A stretch of 64,000 nt of DNA from Bruticola sp004554425. Lineage in GTDB: Bacteria > Vulcanimicrobiota > Xenobia > Xenobiales > Xenobiaceae. Of the stretch, positions 9,549 to 17,880 are shown one piece after another (the first letter of the stretch is position 1; each line of letters opens with the position of its first letter). A model generated the notes under the pieces. That model saw only the letters and a list, made by a program, of their open reading frames with translations. It was not told where the DNA came from and searched no databases. A program made the translations under genes and the position numbers. The DNA is taken from positions 8,871-72,870 of the forward strand of contig CATXCY010000009.1 of NCBI GenBank assembly GCA_958366945.1. Direction: 5' to 3'.

Positions 9549-10871
9549 TTAGTGCAACTCTTTTAAGGCTCGAGCAGCTAGGGCCAGAGCAGACTCCACA
9601 TATTCTTCGCTTTCGCCTAAAGCGGCCAGGGCCACGGTGCCATGAGTCGGCGGCGAAGTTATTACCAGTCCGCGTCTGCCTTTCGTTTTGTGCAAAAGGA
9701 GCGGTTCCCCTTCATAGGTGAGTGAGCTCAATTTGGTTAGCAATTCGTCTGTATTGGCGGCTGTAGTAGGTAGCGACTCTCTGGAACTTATATGCAGGCT
9801 TGACCAATGTGATCCAAAAAAGTGTTTGGCTATGTCGACTACGTAACCAAAGCCATTGTGGCGGAAGTTGCATTCCAAAAAGACTGGCTCAAGCTTGCCT
9901 TGGGCGTTTCTGGCTAGGCCCCAATCCATATTTAGATAGCCCCTAGCTCCGGCTAGATAAACTGAACGACCCAAACGATTGATACCGGCCAATAGCTCGG
10001 ACAGTGCCTCGTCCCCTTCTGGCCCCACCACATTGGCTGGATAATCAAAGCCACACCAGCCGCCGTGACTGTCGAATACTTGGCTATCTAAGCCTACGAA
10101 ATGGCAACCTTGATCGTCGATTAAGCTGAGCGAGCCGCAAACAGTTTCAAAGTCGAGAAAATGTTCTACTAATACTCTGCTGCCGCCGTACCAGTGAGGC
10201 AAAGCCGCTTTGAGTTCAGTTGCCGTTCCCGCTAAGTTGCCCGCACCGCCAGCTGATTGGATCTTTCTCAACATAAGTTGAGGCTGAGTCTGGCCGCTTT
10301 GCTCGGTCAGCTGAGCCGACACAGTATCTATAGTGCGCTCTAAAGTAGTTAAACTGTCGGCACACATGCCTGGAGGCACATGGCAACCTGCGCCTATAGC
10401 TAAAGCTTTGCAAAAGTCTTTGCTATTGAGATTGTCGATTAAGCCCAAAGCCAAATATTTTTGGGCGGTGCCTTTTACGGGCAGTTCCAGTTGTTGACCA
10501 AGCTCAAAAATAGGTTCGGTTTGAATATAGGGCTCGACAAACCAGTCTTCACCTTGACAGCGCTCTTTGATAGCTTGTAAGGCGTCAGTATCGGCTTTAA
10601 TAGCGTCGGTTAAAAGGCAGCTTGAAGCCATTTTGACATTGATAACCGTTTGCTCAGGAGAGCCTAAATTGAGCAAAGAGCAGATATACTTTTGAAAGGA
10701 AGGCTCAATGGGAGTAGGCGTTACCAACACGTCGCCTGGGTTGAGCGAGCAAAGAAAGCGGGGAAATACTTTTAAGGTTTTATGCCGAAAAAACTCATCG
10801 AAGCCACCTTCTGATGTAGGAATCACATTTTCGGCGTTGGGCAAAAAAAGTTTAGGCATAGAATTTGCCAT
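9549..10871 (-). CDS. ATP-grasp ligase, PGM1-like (pre-ATP-grasp plus ATP-grasp)
   Basis: A 440-residue protein. The first half resembles a pre-ATP-grasp domain (for example GDVLVTPTPIEPSF, then FELGQQLELPVKG). The second half carries ATP-grasp features: LNSKDFCKALAIGAGCHVPPG (nucleotide-binding start), RVLVEHFLDFETVCGSLSL and the metal-binding FLECNFRHNG (ExN, about residue 330). ATP-grasp enzymes activate a carboxylate as acyl phosphate and join it to an amine or thiol. The arrangement recalls PGM1, the peptide ligase of pheganomycin synthesis, but similarity is by pattern only. Its start overlaps the end of the radical SAM gene by 20 bases, which suggests translational coupling. Substrate unknown. 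Confidence 0.65.
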   Translation of the reverse strand: MANSMPKLFLPNAENVIPTSEGGFDEFFRHKTLKVFPRFLCSLNPGDVLVTPTPIEPSFQKYICSLLNLGSPEQTVINVKMASSCLLTDAIKADTDALQAIKERCQGEDWFVEPYIQTEPIFELGQQLELPVKGTAQKYLALGLIDNLNSKDFCKALAIGAGCHVPPGMCADSLTTLERTIDTVSAQLTEQSGQTQPQLMLRKIQSAGGAGNLAGTATELKAALPHWYGGSRVLVEHFLDFETVCGSLSLIDDQGCHFVGLDSQVFDSHGGWCGFDYPANVVGPEGDEALSELLAGINRLGRSVYLAGARGYLNMDWGLARNAQGKLEPVFLECNFRHNGFGYVVDIAKHFFGSHWSSLHISSRESLPTTAANTDELLTKLSSLTYEGEPLLLHKTKGRRGLVITSPPTHGTVALAALGESEEYVESALALAARALKELH

Positions 10872-11814
10872 CGCAAAGCATATTGCGAGGATATTTATTC
10901 AAGTTTAAGCCGCGAATGCTTTTTAAGGAGCAGAGCACAAATTGGAAATCGCGCTGCATAAGAGCAGTGGCTACTTTATCTACGGAAGCTAAGGCTACCT
11001 CGTTCTTTTGCGCAAAGGAAACGGTATCGTCTTGGCCGGGCAAAATTTTACGGCTGGCATCAAAATCGTAGCGGGACAAGATTTTATCCAATTCGGCCGG
11101 TTCTAAAGCTTGGCGTATTGAATCCATAATGCCGGGCGAGAAGAGTAAATAAGACCACATGACTCGCTTCAAATGGTGCTGCTCTAATAAGTCGAGGAAA
11201 GGTAAAAGAGCGTCATCGCGGTCGTCAATTTGAGCAATAAAAGGATCGAGGTGAATAGTTGTTTGACAGCCAGCTTGGCAAATTTCTTCAGCAGCTTCCA
11301 AACGAGGTTTTAAAGGCTTTAAGTTTTTCACAAACTTGGCCAAGGGGTTGGGATTGAGCATAACCGAAGGACTGAAAGCGGCGTTATAGGAAAACTTTTC
11401 GCGCCATTTACTCATTAAGTCGATGATCTCGCGGTTAGGCAATCCTTTAGTAGTGATAATAACGCGATTTACTTTAGAAGCGCTGAGAATTTTCAATATT
11501 TCTAAGCTTAAGCCGTTTTCTACGAATTTAGGCGTAAAAATATCGGTGTAGCGAGAAAGCTTCAATATGTTAATATTGCCGGAATTGGTTTCTTCGTGGA
11601 TGCGGCGCAACAATTCTTCTTCTGGTAAAAGAAGGGCTGGATCGTTAAACTTAGCTTGCAATTCGGTTAAAGTATTGTTGACGGCTACGCGAGAGCGGGC
11701 GTAGCAATAAGGACAATTGTGTTGGCAACCAACCCAAGGTTCTAAATAGTGATATTTTCCATACCAGCATGTTCCTAAGGAACCGGGAGCAAATAAAGTT
11801 ACTTCTTCTTCCAT
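10852..11814 (-). CDS. radical SAM protein, spore-photoproduct-lyase-like family
   Basis: A 320-residue radical SAM enzyme. The cluster motif is CQHNCPYC (CX3CX2C) within LEPWVGCQHNCPYCYARSR, the pattern of the SplB/Rv2578c group (COG1533), whose members include DNA-photoproduct lyases but are mostly uncharacterised. The remaining TIM-barrel is visible as IITTKGLPNREII, AAFSPSVMLNPNP and TTIHLDPFIAQIDD. I chose the ATG at 11812-11814 (MEEEVTLFAPGSLGTCW); a TTG 16 codons upstream would extend it. First gene of the operon with the ATP-grasp ligase and MFS gene. It may act on a small molecule rather than DNA; this is inferred from context only. Confidence 0.75.
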   Translation of the reverse strand: MEEEVTLFAPGSLGTCWYGKYHYLEPWVGCQHNCPYCYARSRVAVNNTLTELQAKFNDPALLLPEEELLRRIHEETNSGNINILKLSRYTDIFTPKFVENGLSLEILKILSASKVNRVIITTKGLPNREIIDLMSKWREKFSYNAAFSPSVMLNPNPLAKFVKNLKPLKPRLEAAEEICQAGCQTTIHLDPFIAQIDDRDDALLPFLDLLEQHHLKRVMWSYLLFSPGIMDSIRQALEPAELDKILSRYDFDASRKILPGQDDTVSFAQKNEVALASVDKVATALMQRDFQFVLCSLKSIRGLNLNKYPRNMLCDGKFYA

Positions 11815-11983
11815 CTGTACATGTTCTCGTTTATTCAAAAGATTTTGTTTGCTAAAAAGCAAAAAATAGGTCTGACCCAGGGAAAAAATACAGTATATAG
11901 GTCGCTTTTTTGGTAAAAATTAAGCCGCAAAAGCAAAAAAAAAACAATCATGTTACCCCTATTATTGTCTCACACAAACAATA

Positions 11984-12008
11984 AAGCCGCAACTAAAAAG
12001 CGCGGCTT
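11984..12008 (-). terminator. terminator after the methyltransferase gene
   Basis: Arms AAGCCGC and GCGGCTT with an 11-base loop, followed on the minus strand by TATTGTTTG. It separates the 12043-13921 operon from the radical SAM operon. Confidence 0.7.
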
Positions 12009-12042
12009 CAGGTGCGATTATAGACAAAAATAAGGGGCGTCT

Positions 12043-12705
12043 TTATCTTTTTTGCAACATTATACCGCCGTAAAAGGAACATTTAGGCATAAGGGCTATC
12101 AATTTAAAGCCGACTTTCTCCAGGCAGCTCTGCCAATATTTTACGCCACAGGGAAATTCGTTGAGAAAGCTGTTCATAACGTCATGCTCTTTGGCTTTCC
12201 AGGCTTCTCCATAATATTGGGCTGCTTGTTCTTTCAATTTTTCCCAATTGGCCATAAGTTCGTGACGCTCAAATTCGAAAAATATACCGTCTTCAATATA
12301 TAATAGAGCGCCGCTTTTGAAAGCCGGGCCGATATTTTCGGCAAATATAGCCTTCTCTGCATCGGTTAGGTGGTGCAAAGCTTTGCGGGAAAAACCTTTA
12401 GTAAACATATTGGGCTGCGGCTTGTAAGACGTAAAGGAAGAACAAAGAAGCTCGGCATTGGGACAATGGCTCAAGTTTTTACTGGTAAGCTCGATTTGCA
12501 ATTTGGAAATATCTAGGCCATATACTTTTTTAGCTTTAGTAGAAGCTAAATTTAAAAATTCACCATTGCCGCAGCCAAAATCTATCAATGTATCATCGAC
12601 TCCAACTTGCAGCAAGTTTAGACATTGCTTAAAGTAGTCGGCTTCTGTGGCATAATTTCGGTTGTAATAAGCTACATATTCGTCGTTTAGCCAATTTTCT
12701 TCCAT
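12043..12705 (-). CDS. class I SAM-dependent methyltransferase
   Basis: A 220-residue Rossmann-fold methyltransferase. Motif I is LIDFGCGNGEFLNLA (about residues 40-54) and the following acidic strand is KVYGLDISKLQIELT. The acceptor-facing half holds SRKALHHLTDAEK and PAFKSGALLYIEDGIFFEFE, as in UbiE/Methyltransf_11-type enzymes acting on small molecules or lipids. A GGAGAC site 6 bases before the ATG lies directly after the stop of the GT2 gene (12-base gap). The methyl acceptor is unknown; association with a polyprenol-sugar synthase suggests envelope glycolipid or glycan chemistry, but this is inference. Confidence 0.82.
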   Translation of the reverse strand: MEENWLNDEYVAYYNRNYATEADYFKQCLNLLQVGVDDTLIDFGCGNGEFLNLASTKAKKVYGLDISKLQIELTSKNLSHCPNAELLCSSFTSYKPQPNMFTKGFSRKALHHLTDAEKAIFAENIGPAFKSGALLYIEDGIFFEFERHELMANWEKLKEQAAQYYGEAWKAKEHDVMNSFLNEFPCGVKYWQSCLEKVGFKLIALMPKCSFYGGIMLQKR

Positions 12706-12717
12706 GGCGACGTCTCC

Positions 12718-13467
12718 TTATTTGTTCCTTGGAAAGGGAGTGTAAGGCACTTTGGTGCGTTGGGGATGGTTCTTTAACCAGTAGAGGGTAAGAGCCCATA
12801 AGTGTTTGAGATAATTGACGATTTCGCCGCCGCCAAATTTACTTTTGCCAGCCAGGCGATCTTCAAAAATGAAAGGCACTTCGGTGACCGTCTTATAGTG
12901 GCCCTTAATTAAAACTTCCAAGTTAATTTTAAAGCCAATAGGATTGAGCTGGACGCCTTCAATCACTTGGCGACGCATAAGCATGTAGCCGCTAGTTACG
13001 TCGTTAACTGGACAAATTAGCCAACCCATGGCTACGGCTGTTAGGGAAGTAATGCGTCGATACCAAGGCCAATTGCGCACCCCGCCACCTTTGATATAAC
13101 GGCTACCCATAGCAATATCGGCGCCGCCGTTAGTTATAGAATAGACCATATCGGGCAAAATGTTGGGATCGTGAGACAAATCGGCATCAATTACTCCCAA
13201 AATTTCGCCTTTTCCGGCTTGCCAACCGGCGATAACAGCAGAGGAAAGACCAAGCTTACCGCTTCTTTTGACTACTGTAATACGTCCTTGGTATTGCTCG
13301 CTGAGTTTTTCAGCTAGAGCGGCTGTGCCGTCGGGAGAATTGTCGTCTACTACGACTAGTTCTCCACTGATAGAAGCTTTGTCTAAGGCTGCGAATACTT
13401 TTTCAGCCAAAACGGGCAGAGTCTCTTTTTCATTGTAAGTAGGGACGACCAGCGAAAGTTGGATCAT
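12718..13467 (-). CDS. GT2 glycosyltransferase, polyprenol-phosphate mannose synthase-like
   Basis: A 249-residue family-2 glycosyltransferase of the DPM1/Ppm1 type: it moves a sugar from GDP- or UDP-sugar to a polyprenol phosphate at the inner face of the membrane. Visible motifs are LVVPTYNEKETLPVL, the nucleotide-binding VVVDDNSPDGTA, the metal-binding GVIDADLSHDP and KINLEVLIKGHYKTVTEVPF. It has no transmembrane anchor, like short DPM1 enzymes. The ATG follows the stop of the YedF-like gene with one base between. The donor sugar (mannose, glucose, other) cannot be read from sequence. Confidence 0.88.
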   Translation of the reverse strand: MIQLSLVVPTYNEKETLPVLAEKVFAALDKASISGELVVVDDNSPDGTAALAEKLSEQYQGRITVVKRSGKLGLSSAVIAGWQAGKGEILGVIDADLSHDPNILPDMVYSITNGGADIAMGSRYIKGGGVRNWPWYRRITSLTAVAMGWLICPVNDVTSGYMLMRRQVIEGVQLNPIGFKINLEVLIKGHYKTVTEVPFIFEDRLAGKSKFGGGEIVNYLKHLWALTLYWLKNHPQRTKVPYTPFPRNK

Positions 13468-13468
13468 T

Positions 13469-13921
13469 TTAAAAACGTATAACCTTTTCTGATTTAAGAC
13501 AAATTTCTAGAATGAGGTGAGTAGAAACCAAATGGCCGACTTTTATTTCCTCGTTTAAGGACAACTTTTGCACTGAATGCTCGCAAATACGCAAAGAACA
13601 ACCGCGTTTTTGCAAAAGTTGCAAAGTGGGCAGCAATTTAGAACTTTCGGTGCACAAGCGCACCGCTTCGTGCATAAAAATCAGGAACTGGGGCAACTCT
13701 TGCAAATTGTTTAAGCCAGTAATAACGTTATGCAAAAGCTCTTCACCCAAAGCGTCGGGAGCTCCGATATAGGGCTGGCAAATGATAATAGCGCCGCGAA
13801 ATTTGTGAGCATCCGATCCTGCCAGTGGGGAAGATTCGGCAAAGGGGCGTCCGCTGCGCAAAGCACCCAAATAGTATTGGAGATCTTTTTCTTCAAAGCA
13901 CTCAGGAGTAGTAAGACTCAC
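13469..13921 (-). CDS. YedF/DsrE-like protein without a TusA domain
   Basis: A 150-residue protein whose last two thirds match the DsrE-like domain of YedF proteins of selenium metabolism: AIIICQPYIGAPDALGEELLHNVITGL, then FMHEAVRLCTESSKLLPTLQLLQKRGCSLRIC, then VGHLVSTHLILEIC. The usual YedF has an N-terminal TusA (SirA) domain; here only an unrelated short stretch precedes. The catalytic-loop CGTC-like segment reads CEHS, so one cysteine remains. I chose the GTG at 13919-13921 because AAGGA lies 5 bases upstream; a TTG four codons earlier is possible. First gene of the GT2/methyltransferase operon. Role uncertain. Confidence 0.6.
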   Translation of the reverse strand: MSLTTPECFEEKDLQYYLGALRSGRPFAESSPLAGSDAHKFRGAIIICQPYIGAPDALGEELLHNVITGLNNLQELPQFLIFMHEAVRLCTESSKLLPTLQLLQKRGCSLRICEHSVQKLSLNEEIKVGHLVSTHLILEICLKSEKVIRF

Positions 13922-14158
13922 TTTTTCCTTCAACTCTCAAAACTTCTTTGCTGTCTGGGGCGGCCTTTCAAGTTCGGCGTCCTTTACCCCTTCCCGCTTA
14001 CTTCTTTTGGGCCCTCTAGTCTTGACTTGCGTGATGGGGGACCTTGCGCTGACGGCAGGAATAGGCGCTGAAACAAAGAATGCGCGACAGAATACGGCTC
14101 GGCAGAGTCATCTTTGGCTGGCGTACTGCCGCGCCCCTTGGAAGGTTAGACTGTCACC

Positions 14159-15574
14159 ATGAATTCATTTGCGAGCGCTGAGATCAAAAATAGATTAAAG
14201 CGCTTGATTTGCGGTTTCCGTTGGCGTGCTGTGGTTATGGTGGCCGTGATCTACCTATTCTCTTTCAGTATTGTAGCCTCTTCTGTAATCTATTTGGCCC
14301 GCACTCGAGGAGAAGAAGAACTTTCCGCCGCTTTGGTACAGAGCGTGAAAGCTTTTGGCTACACTAGTACGCGCGATTTCGAAACTTCCGTCACCCAGGC
14401 CGAATTTTTGGCCGCCGATTCTTGGCTAGATGCCTACAGAAACAGCACCAATTTAAAGCACAGTTTCGATTCTCTTTCTGAAGCCGACAAAAAGGCGCTT
14501 GACAGTGATATGCTCACCGCTTTAGCCAATATCTCCAAAGACGCGGTGGCCGTTGTCGATACCGAGGGAAATGTCTGTTTCTTTGCTGAGCGTACTGCGC
14601 CTAAAGAAAAAGGTGGCGGTACCCCTTCTGAAGCCAATTTCGGCAAAGCGGAGACTGACACTAAAAAAGGCGAGTACGCTGATATAGCCAATTCACCCAA
14701 GAATATTGACAAACTTGACGCCGACTTCCTCGGCTCCGTCTTTAAGTTCGGTGAAGCAAGCAAAGGATGTTTGCGCTTTTCCTCTTCATCTTCTGCACCT
14801 TTATATAATGTGGTGGCTGTAGCTCTGAATAAAGGTGCCAAAGACGAGAAAAAGAAAAATGGCGCTTTACTTTTAGCTGAGCGTATTGACGATAAAGCGC
14901 TAGTTAAATGGAGCCAGAATATGCCTCCTGGCCTTTTGGTGCTGGTAGCCCAAGGTAAAGTATTTTCCGCCTACGATAAGCGCTCCGATTCTCGTCCTAC
15001 TCCTACTATTGCTGCCGAATTGGACAAGATGCTCAAATATTGGAATCCGCGCCAAAATTTGGATGAATCCGGCAAAGGCAGTTCTCAGTTTAAGATTAGC
15101 AGCTCCAACGTCAAGTTGGCTGGCAAAACTTGGAAAGCGGCCGTAGCTGAATTAGATAGCAGCAAAAAACGTGAAGCGGCTGCTTATGTAGTATTTTTAG
15201 CCGATCCTATGAATTTGGATCAAGAAATAAAACAACACATTTGGGTTTTGGGCATTTGCTTGGCCGTCACTTTGATTATGCAAAGCGTTTTGGTCTATTT
15301 CTTAAGTCCAGTATGCTTGCGTTTTGCCAGAGCCCATTTGCAAGCTGGCTCAGCTCATTTGGTCTCTTTGGAAGTAAAGTCGCGCCAAACACAAATTTTA
15401 GCTGCTCAAAGTACGGCTGCTTCCGAGCCTTCTTCGGCTGTTGCTCCTGTGGCAGATCCAGCGTCTGCTGCTGAAACTAAAGCTTCGGGGGCTCCTTCCC
15501 CAGAGTTGACTGCACCTTCTGCCAATTCTAGCTCGGCGGCGCCAGCTTCTCCTACTACCGAAGCTAAAAAGTAA
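14159..15574 (+). CDS. two-TM membrane protein with extracytoplasmic sensor-like domain
   Basis: 471 residues. A first transmembrane helix lies at about 25-46 (AVVMVAVIYLFSFSIVASSV), then an extracytoplasmic region of about 310 residues, then a second helix at about 358-382 (IWVLGICLAVTLIMQSVLVYFL). The layout is that of a Cache/PDC-type sensor module: VAVVDTEGNVCFFAE resembles the ligand-proximal PDC strand. There is no HAMP, kinase or cyclase domain behind the second helix, only a short basic piece and an Ala/Ser/Pro-rich tail (about residues 415-471). It could be a detached sensor, a stator or a secretion-linked protein. No clear Shine-Dalgarno site. No function assigned. Confidence 0.7.
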   Translation: MNSFASAEIKNRLKRLICGFRWRAVVMVAVIYLFSFSIVASSVIYLARTRGEEELSAALVQSVKAFGYTSTRDFETSVTQAEFLAADSWLDAYRNSTNLKHSFDSLSEADKKALDSDMLTALANISKDAVAVVDTEGNVCFFAERTAPKEKGGGTPSEANFGKAETDTKKGEYADIANSPKNIDKLDADFLGSVFKFGEASKGCLRFSSSSSAPLYNVVAVALNKGAKDEKKKNGALLLAERIDDKALVKWSQNMPPGLLVLVAQGKVFSAYDKRSDSRPTPTIAAELDKMLKYWNPRQNLDESGKGSSQFKISSSNVKLAGKTWKAAVAELDSSKKREAAAYVVFLADPMNLDQEIKQHIWVLGICLAVTLIMQSVLVYFLSPVCLRFARAHLQAGSAHLVSLEVKSRQTQILAAQSTAASEPSSAVAPVADPASAAETKASGAPSPELTAPSANSSSAAPASPTTEAKK

Positions 15575-15608
15575 TTTTTCTACCCTTTGAACATTAAATT
15601 AAGAGGCT

Positions 15609-15631
15609 AAGGCTGAGCTTTGGCCTTTTTT
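15609..15631 (+). terminator. weak terminator-like hairpin before tlyA
   Basis: Arms AAGGC and GCCTT, a short stem, followed by TTTTTTC. Probably partial termination after the 14159-15574 gene. Confidence 0.45.
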
Positions 15632-15659
15632 CTTGAAATAAAAGAAAGCTGCTTTCCCT

Positions 15660-16487
15660 ATGAAAAAACCTAAAGTGCGCCTTGATTTGCTTTTAGTGGA
15701 GCGAGCTTTAGCTCCCACTCGAGAAAAAGCTAAATCGCTTTTGATGACCGGTCAAATTTTTGTTAATGGCGTGTGTCGCGACAAAGCCGGCTTTTTAGTC
15801 AACGAAGAATCAGAAATAACTATCCAAGGGCGAGGCATTCCTTTCTCTAGTCGTGGTGGTTTCAAGTTAGAAAAAGCTTTAAATACCTTCGAAATATCGC
15901 CGGAAGGCAAAGTTGTAGCCGACTTGGGAGCTTCTACCGGTGGTTTTACCGATTGCTTACTTAAAGGCGGTGCTGCTAAAGTTTATGCTGTCGATGTAGG
16001 TAAGGGCCTTTTGGATTATAAGCTTATCCAAGATAGTCGCGTTGTGGTTATGGATCGCACTAATGCTCGCTATTTAACTCCAGATATGTTTGCTGAGCCC
16101 TTAGACTTGGTTACCATGGACTTATCTTTTATTTCTTTAGAGCTTATTTTGCCCGCTGCTAAAGAGCTTTTAGCGTCTAATGGTAGGATCGTCTGTCTAA
16201 TTAAACCCCAATTTGAAGCGGGCCCTAAAAATATCAAAGGCGGCGTAGTGCGTCGTCCTGAAGTTCATGAACAGGTTTTAACTAAGTTTATAGCTTTTTG
16301 TCAAAGTATAGGTTTGCACGTAGAAAAACTTACTTTTTCGCCCATAAAAGGGCCGGCCGGTAATATTGAGTTTTTGGCTTGTTTAGCTAATGCTGACCAG
16401 GAAAACCGAGGCGACGAGCCAAAAAATAGCGAGCAAGCTTGGGATGTAAAAGAATTGGTTGCTCAAGCTTGGCAAGAAGCCAAGTAG
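15660..16487 (+). CDS. tlyA: TlyA-family rRNA (cytidine-2'-O)-methyltransferase
   Basis: A 275-residue enzyme with an N-terminal S4 RNA-binding domain (about 1-65: RLDLLLVERALAPTREKAKS and GQIFVNGV) and an FtsJ-type methyltransferase domain (VADLGASTGGFTDCLLKGGA as SAM motif I; VTMDLSFISLELILPA; CLIKPQFEAG). TlyA enzymes 2'-O-methylate cytidines in 16S and/or 23S rRNA and often confer capreomycin sensitivity; the C-terminal part here is short. The gene is 34 bases before the MlaD-like gene on the same strand and may share its transcript. Confidence 0.92.
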   Translation: MKKPKVRLDLLLVERALAPTREKAKSLLMTGQIFVNGVCRDKAGFLVNEESEITIQGRGIPFSSRGGFKLEKALNTFEISPEGKVVADLGASTGGFTDCLLKGGAAKVYAVDVGKGLLDYKLIQDSRVVVMDRTNARYLTPDMFAEPLDLVTMDLSFISLELILPAAKELLASNGRIVCLIKPQFEAGPKNIKGGVVRRPEVHEQVLTKFIAFCQSIGLHVEKLTFSPIKGPAGNIEFLACLANADQENRGDEPKNSEQAWDVKELVAQAWQEAK

Positions 16488-16520
16488 CTTCAGACAAAAC
16501 TGATTAAGGAGAAAATCAAT

Positions 16521-17708
16521 TTGAGCAAAGAGTCGAAGATAGGAGCCTTACTGGTTCTGTTGGTTGTTCTTTTGTTCATTTTTGCTCCCAGCAGCGAAAC
16601 TAGAGACAGTCGCATCTTTGCCAACCAATACAGATTGATTTTCAAAGAGACTCCCGGTCTGGAAGAAAATTGTGATGTAAAAATGGCCGGCGTCGACATT
16701 GGCTATGTTAAAGAAATTGATTTTTGCACAGCCGAAGACAAAGAGCGTTTTGGCCAAGATGCCAATATTGCCGTTATCGTAGCCACAGATTTCTCCGCCC
16801 GCATTCCTGAAGACAGCTCCGCCAGTATTTTGGAAGTTTCCACCAGTTTGCTTTGGTTGGAAATTACTCCCGGCATTTCTGATACATTTTTAGAAAGTGG
16901 CTCTTGTGTGCGTTTGCGCACTCCACTTTCTTCTTCAACTTCTTACGATTCGGCTTTAGCCGGTTCTCCTTTTAAGGAGCTCAATAAGCAGACTTTGGCT
17001 GTGCGCACTTTAATGACAGCCAAAGGTTTCTCCCGTAAAATTTTGGATTTAGCTTCCAACTTGCGCTTCTACAGTAACGAATTGCGCATTGCTAGCAAAG
17101 ATGCTCACAGCCAATTAGGCCAAATGCACTCTAAGATCAATGAGGAAGAAAAAGCTATAGCTATGCAACTTGATCGCCTAGATACTCAGCTGAGTCAAGC
17201 CGGTCAAAATTTGCAAAAAACTTCGGCTTCTTTAAAAGATCAAACCGCTAAGCTATCCGATACCGCTTCCGATTATGAGCTTAAATTGCGTCAAATGAGC
17301 ACTTTGGCTGTAAGTGAAACTGAGCGCTTCAAAGCTTTAACCGATAGCGCTGAAGCCAAAATGAATGCTAAGTGCTCTCCCGAATTGTTGGAACGTTTGC
17401 ACAAAGCCTCGCGCAAGCTTAAAAGCTTTGCTCAGATTGCCGAAGATTTGCATTACATGACCCAAGAGCCTGCTACTCAGCAAGCTCTTAAAGACGCCGC
17501 TCACAAATATAGGTTGCAATCTGAGCAAATTGATAAATTGATACGCAAAGTTGAGAGCTTTGTGCCTGGCGATGCCCCCCAAGATAGTGCTGCTTCTGCA
17601 ACTGCGTCTACGCCTACTGTGTCTGCGCCAGTTGTGCCAACACCTGCCGCGCCGGTCGACTCTGTTGATAAAGTGCAGCCGGAGGCTGCGCCTGCGTTGG
17701 CTTTGTAG
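16521..17708 (+). CDS. MCE/MlaD-family lipid-transport protein
   Basis: 395 residues with an N-terminal TM anchor (about 7-24, GALLVLLVVLLFIFAP), then an MCE domain (about 36-120: YRLIFKETPGLEENCDVKMAGVDIGYVKEIDF, normal for MlaD), then a long helical/coiled region (about 170-350), and a Pro/Ala/Thr tail. MCE proteins form hexamers that carry phospholipids between inner and outer membrane, which supports a diderm envelope. The start is TTG with AAGGAGAAAA upstream. No MlaE/MlaF permease or ATPase gene adjoins it in this window, so its partners must be encoded elsewhere. Confidence 0.85.
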   Translation: MSKESKIGALLVLLVVLLFIFAPSSETRDSRIFANQYRLIFKETPGLEENCDVKMAGVDIGYVKEIDFCTAEDKERFGQDANIAVIVATDFSARIPEDSSASILEVSTSLLWLEITPGISDTFLESGSCVRLRTPLSSSTSYDSALAGSPFKELNKQTLAVRTLMTAKGFSRKILDLASNLRFYSNELRIASKDAHSQLGQMHSKINEEEKAIAMQLDRLDTQLSQAGQNLQKTSASLKDQTAKLSDTASDYELKLRQMSTLAVSETERFKALTDSAEAKMNAKCSPELLERLHKASRKLKSFAQIAEDLHYMTQEPATQQALKDAAHKYRLQSEQIDKLIRKVESFVPGDAPQDSAASATASTPTVSAPVVPTPAAPVDSVDKVQPEAAPALAL

Positions 17709-17776
17709 AGTCAGCGCCTAGGCTGTTATATAAAAGCCGCCGCAACTTTAGCTTTGCTAGTATATAATCTTGGCAC

Positions 17777-17828
17777 AAAAAAATAACTCCGCTTTCTTAT
17801 TGTAGGAGAAGGCAGAGTTATTTTTTTA
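17777..17828. terminator. bidirectional terminator
   Basis: Arms AAATAACTC (17781-17789) and GAGTTATTT (17815-17823) are flanked by A and T runs, as suits convergent genes. Confidence 0.8.
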
Positions 17829-17849
17829 TAGTGTATGCTAGGCAATAAA

Positions 17850-17871
17850 CGCTGCGGCGGTGGCCGCAGCG
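17850..17871 (-). terminator. GC-rich hairpin after ptsG
   Basis: Perfect 9-bp stem CGCTGCGGC / GCCGCAGCG with a 4-base loop, followed on the minus strand by TTTATTG. Confidence 0.7.
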
Positions 17872-17880
17872 CTTAAGTTG

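Noticed and set aside
14075..14110. GACAGAATACGGCT, resembling the 3' end of RNase P RNA
   Set aside because: The rest of rnpB (GAGGAAAGTCC and other core elements) is missing, and a 350-base RNA would run into the YedF-like gene. Probably chance.
13934..14158. GC-rich spacer as a tRNA-Sec or SRP RNA gene
   Set aside because: No cloverleaf, T-loop or SRP tetraloop pattern found on either strand.
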